NCBI RefSeq assembly: GCF_001907245.1
Contig: NZ_MQSU01000003.1
Span: 186,001 to 250,000 of the forward strand
Source of the DNA: Boudabousia liubingyangii
GTDB lineage: Bacteria > Actinomycetota > Actinomycetes > Actinomycetales > Actinomycetaceae
Length of the DNA: 64,000 nucleotides
Reading direction: 5' to 3'
A model generated the notes under the pieces. It ran no database searches, was not told the origin of the DNA, and worked only from the letters and a program-made list of their open reading frames with translations. This document shows positions 32,703 through 41,180 of the stretch, in pieces. Numbering within the stretch: the stretch's first letter is position 1; each line of letters begins with the position of its first letter. Both the position numbers and the translations under genes were made by a program.

Positions 32703-33983
32703 TCAGTGACGGCGACGCGAGGGGATTAGCATCCCGTGCGGGCTGGTCTCTGGTTTTGGTTCAACCGGAGCTGGGGTCTCATGGGCTAGTTCCTGGTTGA
32801 TTTCATCGAGGGCGTCCGCTAGCGAGGGGCCTTCTAGGTCGAGGATGTGCCAGGTGCCCCAAGCGTCATCTTCCGGTTCTTCCCCTAGAGCCTCAAGTGC
32901 CATAGCTGGGGTGTAGGAAACTGCGCCTGCTTCGCCGTGGAGGGAGCCATCTAGCTGTAGCTGCACGGTTTCAACCTGACCCGAAACTAGAGCCACCAGC
33001 TCAAGGGGTTCACCCACGGAACGGGCGATCAGTGAGAGGGCGGTTTCGTCCCGATTTAGGGTCGGGGCTACCTTTTCTTCCGCCTGTGGTTCGCGGGTGC
33101 GACGACGGCGAGAGGGGAATGTGCGACGTCCCTGCGCTAGGGCTAGTTCATCTGAGACCCGATTTAGTGGTAGTGCCTGAGTGTCGGCGACCGGTTCGGT
33201 CGTGGCCTGGGGAGCCTGGGCAGAAACCGGGGTGTGGGTTTCCGTGTGGATTAGGGGAGTGTCCTCAGCTTCGAAGACCTTCGGCTCGCTTTCTTCTGAA
33301 GCTGGAACTGACTCCGGCACCTGCGGGGCCTGTGGGGCTTCCGGGGCAGCCTGTAAAGCTGGTGCTTCGGAAACCTCCTGGCCAGCGGGGAGTTCGGAAA
33401 CTGAATCTGAACGACCACCTAACCAGAGTGGGCTGTAACCCCAGTAAGACTGAGATACCGGAGTAATCTCAATGAACTGGCGTCCATTGGACATCTCCCG
33501 CAAAGAAACCTCGTTAACTTCCATACCCGAGGAGGCTAGAACCTCCAAGGCGGGACGCACGTCCTCGTCAACCTGGGTGGTGACCACAATCAGACGCGGA
33601 CCCGGGGAGCTATTGGCCGGTACCTGGGAGCGGAACTGAGCCAAGCTAGAGCTGAAAGCTGCTTGACCGCCGGGGTAGAGGGCGGAAAGTTCATTCCAGC
33701 CTAAGCCGCGAACCTCGTTCAAAGCTGCCAGGGAAGAAACCATCCGGGCAGAATCAAGGGTCTCAATTACTTGGATGGAAACGACCTGGCCAGAAGCGTC
33801 CAAGGCGATTAGGCGTGAGGGGTTACTGTCGCCCAGCCATTTAACGGGGAAGAAGGGGCGTTGAAGCAGATCAAGAACCTGTTCCCTTAAAGAGTGAAGA
33901 ACTTCAGCAGAGATCCCGGAGGATACTGGCCGCCCGAACTGGGCAGGGAAAAAACGACCCTGATCGTACTCAAACAGTGCCAT
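32703..33983 (-). CDS. Hypothetical protein, possible nuclease-like N-terminus and RAMA-like C-terminus
   Basis: A 426-residue soluble protein. The N-terminal 180 residues contain RLIALDASGQVVSIQVIETLD and PGPRLIVVTTQVDEDVRPAL, reminiscent of restriction-endonuclease-like (PD-(D/E)xK) folds, but no full active site is obvious. A Pro/Glu-rich linker and a basic RTFPSRRRRTR segment lead to a region (VQLQLDGSLHGEAGAVSYTPAMALEA, split here) that resembles the RAMA domain associated with DNA modification enzymes. Both assignments are tentative. The ATG at 33983 has GGGGAG eight bases upstream; 15 residues further upstream are less likely. No neighbours suggest a role. Confidence 0.6.
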   Translation of the reverse strand: MALFEYDQGRFFPAQFGRPVSSGISAEVLHSLREQVLDLLQRPFFPVKWLGDSNPSRLIALDASGQVVSIQVIETLDSARMVSSLAALNEVRGLGWNELSALYPGGQAAFSSSLAQFRSQVPANSSPGPRLIVVTTQVDEDVRPALEVLASSGMEVNEVSLREMSNGRQFIEITPVSQSYWGYSPLWLGGRSDSVSELPAGQEVSEAPALQAAPEAPQAPQVPESVPASEESEPKVFEAEDTPLIHTETHTPVSAQAPQATTEPVADTQALPLNRVSDELALAQGRRTFPSRRRRTREPQAEEKVAPTLNRDETALSLIARSVGEPLELVALVSGQVETVQLQLDGSLHGEAGAVSYTPAMALEALGEEPEDDAWGTWHILDLEGPSLADALDEINQELAHETPAPVEPKPETSPHGMLIPSRRRH

Positions 33984-34287
33984 AAAAACAACTCCCCTAA
34001 CTGTGCTTGCAAGCCGCGTTAGCCCCATTATTCCATGGAATTTTAGGCTGGTGAAGGGTACGCGCCCGAAAGGAAGCAGACTGGTTAAAAGAAGGTGCTA
34101 AAGGTGCGGGGAAAGAGAAGGTGCCTGTTAAAAATGTGAAAGTTGTGGTTAATGTTAACAATGTGAATATTGTTAAAAATGTGAAAACTGTTGTTTATGT
34201 GGTGAAAATTCGGTAGGCTAGGTTCGACTCTGGTCAACCAGCTCTACCCAAGAACGATCTTGACCCCACCCACAAGGAAGGTTCCCA
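33984..34287. other. 304-base region upstream of the NlpC/P60 hydrolase
   Basis: It contains three related 15-base sites and an inverted repeat at 34127-34186 (described separately), in an unusually AT-rich stretch. I looked for a ydaO-type riboswitch, which precedes some actinobacterial cell-wall hydrolase genes, and did not see its conserved core. Confidence 0.5.
34127..34186 (+). repeat. Three GTTAAaAATGTGAA repeats with an inverted repeat
   Basis: GTTAAAAATGTGAAA occurs identically at 34127-34141 and 34172-34186, and GTTAACAATGTGAAT at 34154. Between them TTAACAAT-N6-ATTGTTAA (34155-34176) is a perfect 8-base inverted repeat. The layout suggests a multi-site operator for a regulator of the downstream cell-wall hydrolase. 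Confidence 0.65.
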
Positions 34288-35898
34288 GTGGCTAAAACTG
34301 TGAAACACCAGCGCAGAATCGTGATCCTCACGGCCTGCGCCGTCACTGCTTCCCTACTTTCTTTGGGCGGAAGTAACGCCTATGCGGAACCCACCCCCAG
34401 TCCCAGCACCGACCAGATCGTCATGCAAAACGGTCCCGCCCAGATTGCCGACATGGAAGTGCAACTGGCAAACCTACGGACCCAACGCGAACAAGCCTTC
34501 ATCAAAGCCCAACAGGCCACCGAAGACTACCAGATAGCTGTCGATGACCTAGAAGCAGCCAAAAAGAACCTCAGCAACACTCAAGAAGCCACCGTTAAGG
34601 CCCGTGAAGGGGCAGAAGCCGCCCGCAAGGAACTAATGCAGGTTGTGACCGCGGTCTACCGTGATAACTCGGTCTCCCTTGCCACACTAGCTCCCTACCT
34701 AGAAGAAAATGGCCTAGACAATGTGCAGCGACGCCAAGTCTTCCAAGAACGCTTTGGCTCCCAAGCGCAGCAAAAACTACAGAAGTACCAGGCCTCTCAA
34801 GCGGTAGTCCGCGTCCTAGAAAAACAGGCTAATACGGAAGTTGCAAACCGTGAGAAAGCCGCCGCAGAAGTTAATAAGCAACGTAAGCTTGCCCAAGCAG
34901 CTGCCAAGAATGTCGATTCAGAAGTCAAACGCCTAGCTGAAGAACGCGAAGACCTAATCGCCCGACTAGCGGCAATCCGTCAGCGCTCGATCGAAGAAGA
35001 ACGACGCCACCAGGAACAGCTGGAACGCGAAGCTGATGAACGCGCCGAAAAACAAGCCCAAGCACGACTGCGTGAGCAGGAAGAAAAGAACCGTCAAGCA
35101 GCTGAAGCAAAAGCCAAGCGTGATGCTGAAATCGAAGCTGCTCGCAAGCGTGACGAAGAAAAGCGCCAGCAAGCAGCCCGGGAAGAGCAGGCTCGTAAAG
35201 ACCGTGAAGCTAAGGCTGCGGAAGAGCGAGCCCGTCAAGAACAGGAAAAGGCTCAGCGAGATCGTAGTGAAGCCCAGCGTCGTCGGGCCGCCGAAGCCAA
35301 AGCAAAGGCTGACCGTGAAAAACGTGCGGCCGAAGAGCGTCGTCGGGCAGAAGCGCAAAGGGAAAAAGAGCAACAGGAAGCCGCTGATCGTCGGGCCGCC
35401 GAACGCCGTGAACGTGAGCGGAAAGAAGCTGAACGTCGTGCTCGCGAAGAAGCCGAGCGAAAGCGCGCCCGCGAAGAATCTGAACGCGAATCTCAAAAAG
35501 AAGCTGACTCAAACGCTAGCGCGCCAGCTGCTTCCGGTGCCCAGGGGGCAATCCGTTGGGCTCGCTCAAAGATTGGCATCCCCTATGTTTGGGGCGGCGA
35601 TGATGACAGCGGATATGACTGTTCTGGTCTAACCCAGGGCGCCTGGGGTTCCCAGGGAGTCCGCCTACCGCACTCTTCGCGCCGGCAATACAACTCGGGA
35701 CGTAAGATTCCAATCGACGCGGCCAAGCCCGGTGACCTACTCTTCTGGTCCTACTCTGGTGGGGCCTCTGGAATCTACCACGTAGCAATCTACACCGGCG
35801 GTGGCCGAATGGTGGAAGCTCCCGTTCCGGGAGAAAACGTTCACGAAACCTCGGTCCGCTACCGTCGAATCATGCCCTACGCCGTCCGCGTTAACTAG
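34288..35898 (+). CDS. Secreted NlpC/P60 peptidoglycan hydrolase, RipA-like
   Basis: A 536-residue secreted endopeptidase that should cut peptide stems of peptidoglycan, as RipA does in cell separation. It has a Sec signal peptide (cleavage after NAYA), an N-terminal coiled coil (about residues 50-215), then about 190 residues almost entirely of Arg, Glu, Lys, Ala and Gln, and a C-terminal NlpC/P60 domain of about 115 residues with catalytic Cys in YDCSGL and His in YHVAIYTGGG. The start is GTG at 34288 behind GGAAGG. The long charged segment may be one rigid helix. Repeats in the promoter region point to specific regulation. It converges on the fourth binding-protein gene. Confidence 0.92.
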   Translation: MAKTVKHQRRIVILTACAVTASLLSLGGSNAYAEPTPSPSTDQIVMQNGPAQIADMEVQLANLRTQREQAFIKAQQATEDYQIAVDDLEAAKKNLSNTQEATVKAREGAEAARKELMQVVTAVYRDNSVSLATLAPYLEENGLDNVQRRQVFQERFGSQAQQKLQKYQASQAVVRVLEKQANTEVANREKAAAEVNKQRKLAQAAAKNVDSEVKRLAEEREDLIARLAAIRQRSIEEERRHQEQLEREADERAEKQAQARLREQEEKNRQAAEAKAKRDAEIEAARKRDEEKRQQAAREEQARKDREAKAAEERARQEQEKAQRDRSEAQRRRAAEAKAKADREKRAAEERRRAEAQREKEQQEAADRRAAERRERERKEAERRAREEAERKRAREESERESQKEADSNASAPAASGAQGAIRWARSKIGIPYVWGGDDDSGYDCSGLTQGAWGSQGVRLPHSSRRQYNSGRKIPIDAAKPGDLLFWSYSGGASGIYHVAIYTGGGRMVEAPVPGENVHETSVRYRRIMPYAVRVN

Positions 35899-36020
35899 TC
35901 TCGGCGGGATTTCCCCCGGGCGCTACGGGTTGATTTGCTAGCGCGCCACCTTGAGCTTTTCAGTGGCCGTAAGCTTTTAGTTTACGAGGACGCCCCTTCC
36001 CTTAAGACCTTTAAATAGAC

Positions 36021-36059
36021 AAAGCTTTGGCCCCACCAAAACGGTGGGGCCAAAGCTTT
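36021..36059. terminator. Bidirectional terminator between the NlpC/P60 gene and binding protein 4
   Basis: A perfect 17-base-pair stem AAAGCTTTGGCCCCACC (36021-36037) and its complement with a five-base loop; both ends carry A/T-rich flanks. Confidence 0.9.
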
Positions 36060-36123
36060 AAGTTCTAGACTTTAAGTTCTATCGGGGAACACTTCAGTGA
36101 ACCCCCATAGCGCTGCTATGAAC

Positions 36124-37701
36124 TCACTTCTTGGTGATTTCCCAGTAAAGCGGCTGGGAATCCCAACCAAACTTCACGTTATCGATCTTGTTGGACCAAC
36201 CGCCGTTAACGGACTGGTACCAAAGCGGAATCGAGGGTAGTTCACGGAAGAGGATTTCTTGAGCGGCATCGAACTTCTTAAGCGCTTCTTCCTTAGAGGC
36301 AGAACCAAGGCCTTCATTGAGTAGCTTATCGAACTCAGGATCAGAGAACTTGATATCGTTTGCGCCGGCACCGGTCTGGTAGATCGGGCCTAGGAAGTTG
36401 TACAGCGACGGGTAGTCGGCACTCCAACCGGAACGGAAAGCAGTCTGAATGTCGCCATTCAAAACCTTGTCGCGAAGCGACTTCATGTCTGGGTAGGAAT
36501 CACCAGCAGCGTCAATGTTCAGGTTGTTCTTAATCTGGTTAGCAACTGCGTCAACCCAAGCCTGGTGGCCAGCATCAGAGTTGTAAGCAATCTTGAAGGT
36601 GCCATCGAACTTAGAGATCGCGTCAGCCTTCGCCCACAGTTCCTTAGCCTTTTCCGGGTTAAACTTGAGAACTTCGTTGCCCGGTAGGTCAGCCTTGTAA
36701 CCTTCGATTAGGGGAGCAGTGAAGTCAGTTGCGGGAGTCTTAGTGTCCGCGAAAATAGCCTTAACGACCTCGGGACGGTTAATCGACATGGAGATAGCCT
36801 GGCGACGTAGCTGGCCTTCTTCACCCTTTTCAAAGTGCTTCACGTTGAACGGAATCTTGATGATGGAGTTGCCATCGTAAGGACTCGAAACGGCGCGACC
36901 CTCTAGGTCATCCTTGAAGGTCTTTAGAGCCGAGTCCGGAATGTGCTGGGTTAGATCCAGGTTGCCGGCGATCAAATCGTTGTAGGCAGCATCCGGGTTG
37001 GTGTAAACGCGGCCCTCTAGACCAGCGTTCTTAGCCTTGCGGGGACCATCGTACTTATCGTTAACTTCGTAGGTGTAGCTCTTGCGGTGTTCCCACTTGG
37101 TTAGCTTGTAAGGGCCGGAAGAAACCGGGTTCTCGGCGTAAGCCTTGAGGTCCTTAAAAGCGACCTCGGGAAGCGGGGCGTAAGCAATGTAGCCCAAACG
37201 CATGGGGAAGTCAGATTCAGCCTGCTGTAGGGTGACAGTGAAGGTCTGGGGATCGACTACCTTCAAACCGGTCATATCCTTGCCCGGCTCGTAGCCTTCT
37301 ACGTTAGAGAAGAAAGAAGCCTGGAACTGCTTTTCGCGAACTACTAGGTTCCAAGCTTTCACGAAGCTTTCCGCAGTTAGATCAGAATCATCAGAGAACT
37401 TTAGGTTCGGACGGAGCTTAATGGTCCAAGTCTTGTTGTCATCTGAGGTGACGGATTCGGCTAGTTCGTTAGAGGTCTTGCCGTTCTCGTCGTAGGCCAA
37501 GAGACGGCCGTAAGTTAGGTTAACTACGGTCATACCGCAGAATTCGGTGGTGATACCGGGGGCAATGCCGGACTGAGCTTCACAGGCAGAGAAGCTGACC
37601 GGGGCGTTTGCCTCAGATTGCTGGGCGGTGCTTGAGCAGCCTGCTAGGACAAGCGCAGAAGCAAGACCCACTAGGCCGAACTTAGTCATTCGGTTATGCA
37701 T
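36124..37701 (-). CDS. ABC transporter substrate-binding lipoprotein, oligopeptide type (paralogue 4)
   Basis: A 525-residue family-5 solute-binding protein, lipobox LVLAGC, clearly homologous over its length to the three tandem copies at 7.5-13 kb. It keeps the paired cysteines (SACEAQ, EFCGM) but has lost the third cysteine (VANQIKNN in place of VCNQ). It is the most diverged copy and lies about 23 kb from the others, also without permease or ATPase genes. The ATG at 37701 follows GGAGG by five bases; an upstream extension to 37788 runs through the terminator of ppa and is not real. Ligand unknown. Confidence 0.92.
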   Translation of the reverse strand: MHNRMTKFGLVGLASALVLAGCSSTAQQSEANAPVSFSACEAQSGIAPGITTEFCGMTVVNLTYGRLLAYDENGKTSNELAESVTSDDNKTWTIKLRPNLKFSDDSDLTAESFVKAWNLVVREKQFQASFFSNVEGYEPGKDMTGLKVVDPQTFTVTLQQAESDFPMRLGYIAYAPLPEVAFKDLKAYAENPVSSGPYKLTKWEHRKSYTYEVNDKYDGPRKAKNAGLEGRVYTNPDAAYNDLIAGNLDLTQHIPDSALKTFKDDLEGRAVSSPYDGNSIIKIPFNVKHFEKGEEGQLRRQAISMSINRPEVVKAIFADTKTPATDFTAPLIEGYKADLPGNEVLKFNPEKAKELWAKADAISKFDGTFKIAYNSDAGHQAWVDAVANQIKNNLNIDAAGDSYPDMKSLRDKVLNGDIQTAFRSGWSADYPSLYNFLGPIYQTGAGANDIKFSDPEFDKLLNEGLGSASKEEALKKFDAAQEILFRELPSIPLWYQSVNGGWSNKIDNVKFGWDSQPLYWEITKK

Positions 37702-37765
37702 GGAGTCCTCCATAACGGTGTAAAAAATGTTGATGGACTTAAAAAGCGTAAACCAAAATGACCAT

Positions 37766-37819
37766 GAAAAAGCCCGGAAAGGCACCATCTGAGACTATCC
37801 TCATAAGGCCTTTCCGGGC
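37766..37819 (-). terminator. Terminator after ppa
   Basis: The stem GCCCGGAAAGGC / GCCTTTCCGGGC (12 pairs) with a long loop is followed leftward by TTTTTCATGG. Confidence 0.75.
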
Positions 37820-37839
37820 GAAAAACTAAGGTTTAGGAC

Positions 37840-38337
37840 CTAGGGGTGCTCGTAACCCTGTTCCTTAGCACGCTCAAAGGAACGACGAATTTCTTCCTCA
37901 GCAGCCTCGCGGCCTACCCAGTGAGCGCCCTCAACCGACTTGCCGGGTTCAAGATCCTTGTAGACCTCAAAGAAGTGCTGGATTTCCAGACGGTGGAACT
38001 CAGAGACATCCTCAATGTCAGTACGCCAAGAAGCCCGCTGGTCCATGGACGGAACGCAAAGGACCTTATCATCGCCGCCCTTTTCATCACGCATACGGAA
38101 CATACCCAGTGCGCGGCAACGAATCAAACAACCCGGGAAGGTCGGTTCTTCCAGCAGTACCAGCGCATCCAAGGGGTCCCCATCCTCGCCCAAAGTGCCA
38201 TCAATGTAGCCGTAATCATCCGGGTAACGGGTAGAGGTGAACAGCATACGGTCTAGACGAATACGGCCCGTCTCATGGTCGACCTCATACTTGTTACGAT
38301 TCCCCTTCGGGATTTCGATCGTTACATCAAATTCCAT
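37840..38337 (-). CDS. ppa: Inorganic pyrophosphatase
   Basis: A 165-residue family-I soluble pyrophosphatase that hydrolyses PPi and drives biosynthesis. The signature is complete: [17 protein letters not shown] near the N-terminus, [23 protein letters not shown] with the metal-binding aspartates, and [15 protein letters not shown]. Length is usual for the family. It is monocistronic, ends with a hairpin, and its promoter region shared with dacB holds a near-perfect palindrome at 38416. Confidence 0.96.
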   Translation of the reverse strand: MEFDVTIEIPKGNRNKYEVDHETGRIRLDRMLFTSTRYPDDYGYIDGTLGEDGDPLDALVLLEEPTFPGCLIRCRALGMFRMRDEKGGDDKVLCVPSMDQRASWRTDIEDVSEFHRLEIQHFFEVYKDLEPGKSVEGAHWVGREAAEEEIRRSFERAKEQGYEHP

Positions 38338-38415
38338 GATGCCGGTCCTTTCGGTTAAACAAAGTCTTAGCAGGCCACGGAGCCTTAAAAGCGGTCCTGA
38401 CCAAGTACCTCAAAA

Positions 38416-38435
38416 TATAGTTATAGATAACTATA
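38416..38435. promoter_or_regulatory. Palindrome in the ppa/dacB promoter region
   Basis: TATAGTTATAGATAACTATA has perfect 9-base arms around AG. It may serve as overlapping -10 boxes for both directions or as an operator; no matching -35 is certain. Confidence 0.45.
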
Positions 38436-38569
38436 GTGGTAGCAGCGCAGAACTGCAGTCAGGCTAGCTTTCCCATATAGGTCACTTTATCCGATAACCT
38501 AGGGACAGTGTGTAGTGCGTAACCCTCCGTGCACGGTTGCGCGGCCCAAAACCAAAAAGGAGCAAAAAG

Positions 38570-40021
38570 GTGCAAAAACGGCAGCTAATCGCCGCCCTCA
38601 GTGGGGCCGCCCTCGCCCTCGGAATGGGCGGATACCTGGCAGCCGACGCCTATGATGCCGTACCCGGCTTCCTCACCCTAAAACCAGCACCACAACTGCC
38701 CCCAGTACCTACCCCCGAAGCCTGGGTACCCTATCAAAGCGACCAAACCCCAGAAGCTGCCGCCCAAGCAACCCCCGCTGAAGCACCCAGCCCCGAACAA
38801 CTAGCCCCCATCACCCAAAAGCTAGAAAACAAAATCAAACAGGCCAAAGGTAAAGTCGCCATCGTCGTCACCGACACCCAGACCGGCCAAAATTGGATCG
38901 AAATCAACGCTAAAGAGCCCATGATTCCGGCCTCCACCACCAAGCTCTACACGATCTCAACCGCCGCCGAGCTACTACCCCCAGATGGCACCTTCAAAAC
39001 CGAGACCTACCTGAGTGGCCACGAACTCTACTTAAAAAGCAACGGTGACCTATTGCTCAGTGCCGATAAAGGCGGCGGTAACCAAATCGGCACCTACCGT
39101 GCCGCCGGATACGCCGGCCTCGGCGACCTAGCCCGACAAACCGCCCCCAAACTGAAAAAACTAGGTGCGCCCATCACCCTCGTCCTAGACGATACGGCCA
39201 TCAACGGACCTGAACGCAACGGGGCCTGGGGAGCCCAAGGGATCCAAAACTACTCCGGCAATACCACTGACATGGCCGTCCTAGAAGGCCGCACCAACCC
39301 CCAAAAAGCCCAGGTCTTCAACCTCTACCCGCAGGCCCAAGCGCTACGCGTTTTTGCTGACGCGCTCAAAGCTGAAGGTATCTCAATCGCCAACGAGCCC
39401 GACCAAGCTGGGCCCGCTGCCGTCCCCAAAATCAAAATCGGGATCGTCCCCGACGGCCTCGCCCCACTAGCAAGCGTCACCTCAGACACCAACGAAAACA
39501 TCTGGCGCTTCCTTGAAAAAACCTCAGATAATACGCTCTCTGAACAGTACTGCCGCATCCTGGCCGGGCCGTTAAAGGTTGTGCCCAACTACGAGGCCCC
39601 CGCGCAAGCCATGGTCAACTACCTCAAACAACAGGGCGTCAACACTGAAGGGGTCAGCCTCAAGGACTGCTCTGGTCTGAACCACGATAACCGCGTCACC
39701 GCGGCCTCTTTGACCTCACTACTAAATCACGACCTGAAGAACCCGAAACTCAGCTTCCTACCCACGCTGTTACCGGTCTCAGGCTGGGATGGCACCCTCA
39801 CCAACCGCATGATTGCCGGGCAAGCCGCCGCGGGCCAAGTACGCGCCAAAACCGGATCTTTGCCGGGAGTTTCCGCGCTGGCCGGATATTTGCGAACCCA
39901 GGATGGGCACTTGCTAAGCTTTGCCCTCTTGGCGGATAATTTCGAAGAGGGAGCCGTCTGGGAAGTACGCGGCGCCATGGACCAATTCCTCAACGAACTG
40001 AGCACGGTAAGGAAGAAGTAG
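38570..40021 (+). CDS. dacB: D-alanyl-D-alanine carboxypeptidase/endopeptidase (PBP4, peptidase S13)
   Basis: A 483-residue secreted or membrane-anchored low-molecular-mass penicillin-binding protein that trims peptidoglycan stem peptides. All three catalytic motifs are present: SxxK as STTK in IPASTTKLYT, SxN as SDN in EKTSDNTL, and KTG in RAKTGSLPG. An N-terminal hydrophobic segment (about residues 5-25) anchors or directs export, followed by a Pro-rich stretch. I chose the GTG at 38570, seven bases after AAGGAG; an upstream start at 38537 lacks such a site. The next gene begins one base after its stop, so it heads the conserved cluster running to DUF3180. Confidence 0.93.
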   Translation: MQKRQLIAALSGAALALGMGGYLAADAYDAVPGFLTLKPAPQLPPVPTPEAWVPYQSDQTPEAAAQATPAEAPSPEQLAPITQKLENKIKQAKGKVAIVVTDTQTGQNWIEINAKEPMIPASTTKLYTISTAAELLPPDGTFKTETYLSGHELYLKSNGDLLLSADKGGGNQIGTYRAAGYAGLGDLARQTAPKLKKLGAPITLVLDDTAINGPERNGAWGAQGIQNYSGNTTDMAVLEGRTNPQKAQVFNLYPQAQALRVFADALKAEGISIANEPDQAGPAAVPKIKIGIVPDGLAPLASVTSDTNENIWRFLEKTSDNTLSEQYCRILAGPLKVVPNYEAPAQAMVNYLKQQGVNTEGVSLKDCSGLNHDNRVTAASLTSLLNHDLKNPKLSFLPTLLPVSGWDGTLTNRMIAGQAAAGQVRAKTGSLPGVSALAGYLRTQDGHLLSFALLADNFEEGAVWEVRGAMDQFLNELSTVRKK

Positions 40022-40022
40022 C

Positions 40023-41180
40023 ATGTTCTCAACTTGGGCAGATGCCACTAAACTCGCGGCCAAACTGGTCCTACCCGGACCGGCGGTCAGTCGCAGTCGC
40101 GCCCGCAGTACCGTCAACCTGATTGCTGCGGCCCAAGAACCTGCCTACCAGCTAGCCGCTAACCTAACCGGCCTGCCCGCTCCGATCCTCCAAGATGTCA
40201 AGGTCACCTCCGTGGACCGACCCGGCTGGATCAAAGCCCTAGGGGAAACCTTAGAAACCTTCGTAGCGGCCACCAACGCCGCCCAGTCTGACAGTGATGC
40301 CAGCGCCCTAGGCTCCCCGCTTCGAGTCCTAGCCGTGAGCGCCACCATGAACGCCCTAGCCACTAGGCTCTACGGTCACTACGATCCGATCAGCCGTCAG
40401 ATTTTCGCCGTCGCCCCCAATATTTACGCGGCCGAGCGCGCTAGCCGCCTAGACAGCATCGACTTCCGTTGCTGGGTGGTGCTGCGCTCTGCCCTCTACG
40501 CCCTTCAGTTCGAGGCCGCCCCCTGGCTGGTCGACTACCTACAGGATCAGATCGACGCGGTCCTCCAGGGAGCCCGCGCGCACAGCCTGGCGGACCTGTC
40601 TCTACCCGGCCTGCTGCAGGCGTTACGCAATGTTGATTTAGCCCCCGAGGACGCCCCTCAGGCCCCACCGGTACCACCCAGCACCCTGGGTCGGGTTCGG
40701 GGCCCGCGGGGATACACCTTGACCCTGCCGGAAACTGCCGAAGGGGAAGTAGCGGCCAATGATCCTTCGCCTGTTGCACCTGGCGCAGTGGAAAAGCCTG
40801 GAAAACCGGCAGTGGCTGAGGCAGACCCCGGTGAGGCCTTAGCGAAACTTGCCCGCCTAGCCGGGCTCATGGACGCCTACCAGCGGGTGGCCTTAGAGGA
40901 TATTCAGCCCCTGCATCTTCCTTCTATCGCACAGATTCGGATCCATACGGCTTTGGCGCCTTCGCCCACGGCTTTGCTGATCCGCACCTGGGGCCGGGCC
41001 CTAGGATTAGCGCCGGTTCGTTTCAATGCGGCCCAAGCACGACGCTTTCTGAGGTACATTAAGCAGCAGGGCGGTAAAGGTCTGCTGAACCTGATCTTTG
41101 TTAGCCCTGAGAATCTACCTACCAGCGCAGAACTGGCTGACCCGAATCTTTGGATCAGCCGGGTACAAGGACGAATCTAA
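40023..41180 (+). CDS. DUF2342 zincin-like protein with a lost metal site
   Basis: A 385-residue member of the actinobacterial DUF2342 family ('zinc-dependent metalloprotease' / 'coenzyme F420 biosynthesis associated'), normally encoded between dacB and tilS as here. In the family the helix reads like WVCLHEVTHRVQF with an HEXXH zinc motif; here residues 151-163 read WVVLRSALYALQF, so both His and the Glu are gone. The surrounding sequence (QFEAAPWL and following) is conserved, so alignment is not in doubt. The frame is intact over full length, with a Pro/Ala-rich insertion near 215-275. It is probably a non-catalytic derivative. The family identification rests on memory of the motif context. 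Confidence 0.85.
   Translation: MFSTWADATKLAAKLVLPGPAVSRSRARSTVNLIAAAQEPAYQLAANLTGLPAPILQDVKVTSVDRPGWIKALGETLETFVAATNAAQSDSDASALGSPLRVLAVSATMNALATRLYGHYDPISRQIFAVAPNIYAAERASRLDSIDFRCWVVLRSALYALQFEAAPWLVDYLQDQIDAVLQGARAHSLADLSLPGLLQALRNVDLAPEDAPQAPPVPPSTLGRVRGPRGYTLTLPETAEGEVAANDPSPVAPGAVEKPGKPAVAEADPGEALAKLARLAGLMDAYQRVALEDIQPLHLPSIAQIRIHTALAPSPTALLIRTWGRALGLAPVRFNAAQARRFLRYIKQQGGKGLLNLIFVSPENLPTSAELADPNLWISRVQGRI

Noticed and set aside
34215-34260. GGTTCGACTC resembling a tRNA T-loop
   Set aside because: No acceptor or anticodon stems can be folded around it.
33984-34287. A ydaO/cyclic-di-AMP riboswitch before the cell-wall hydrolase
   Set aside because: The conserved riboswitch core could not be found; the region holds short repeats only.
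34966-35632. Open frames of 176-198 residues overlapping the NlpC/P60 gene
   Set aside because: They arise from the repetitive charged-codon composition of the helix region; the signal peptide and catalytic domain are in the annotated frame.
40023-41180. Frameshift or assembly error as the cause of the missing HEXXH in the DUF2342 gene
   Set aside because: Sequence on both sides of the motif stays in the family pattern in the same frame, so substitutions, not a shift, changed the site.
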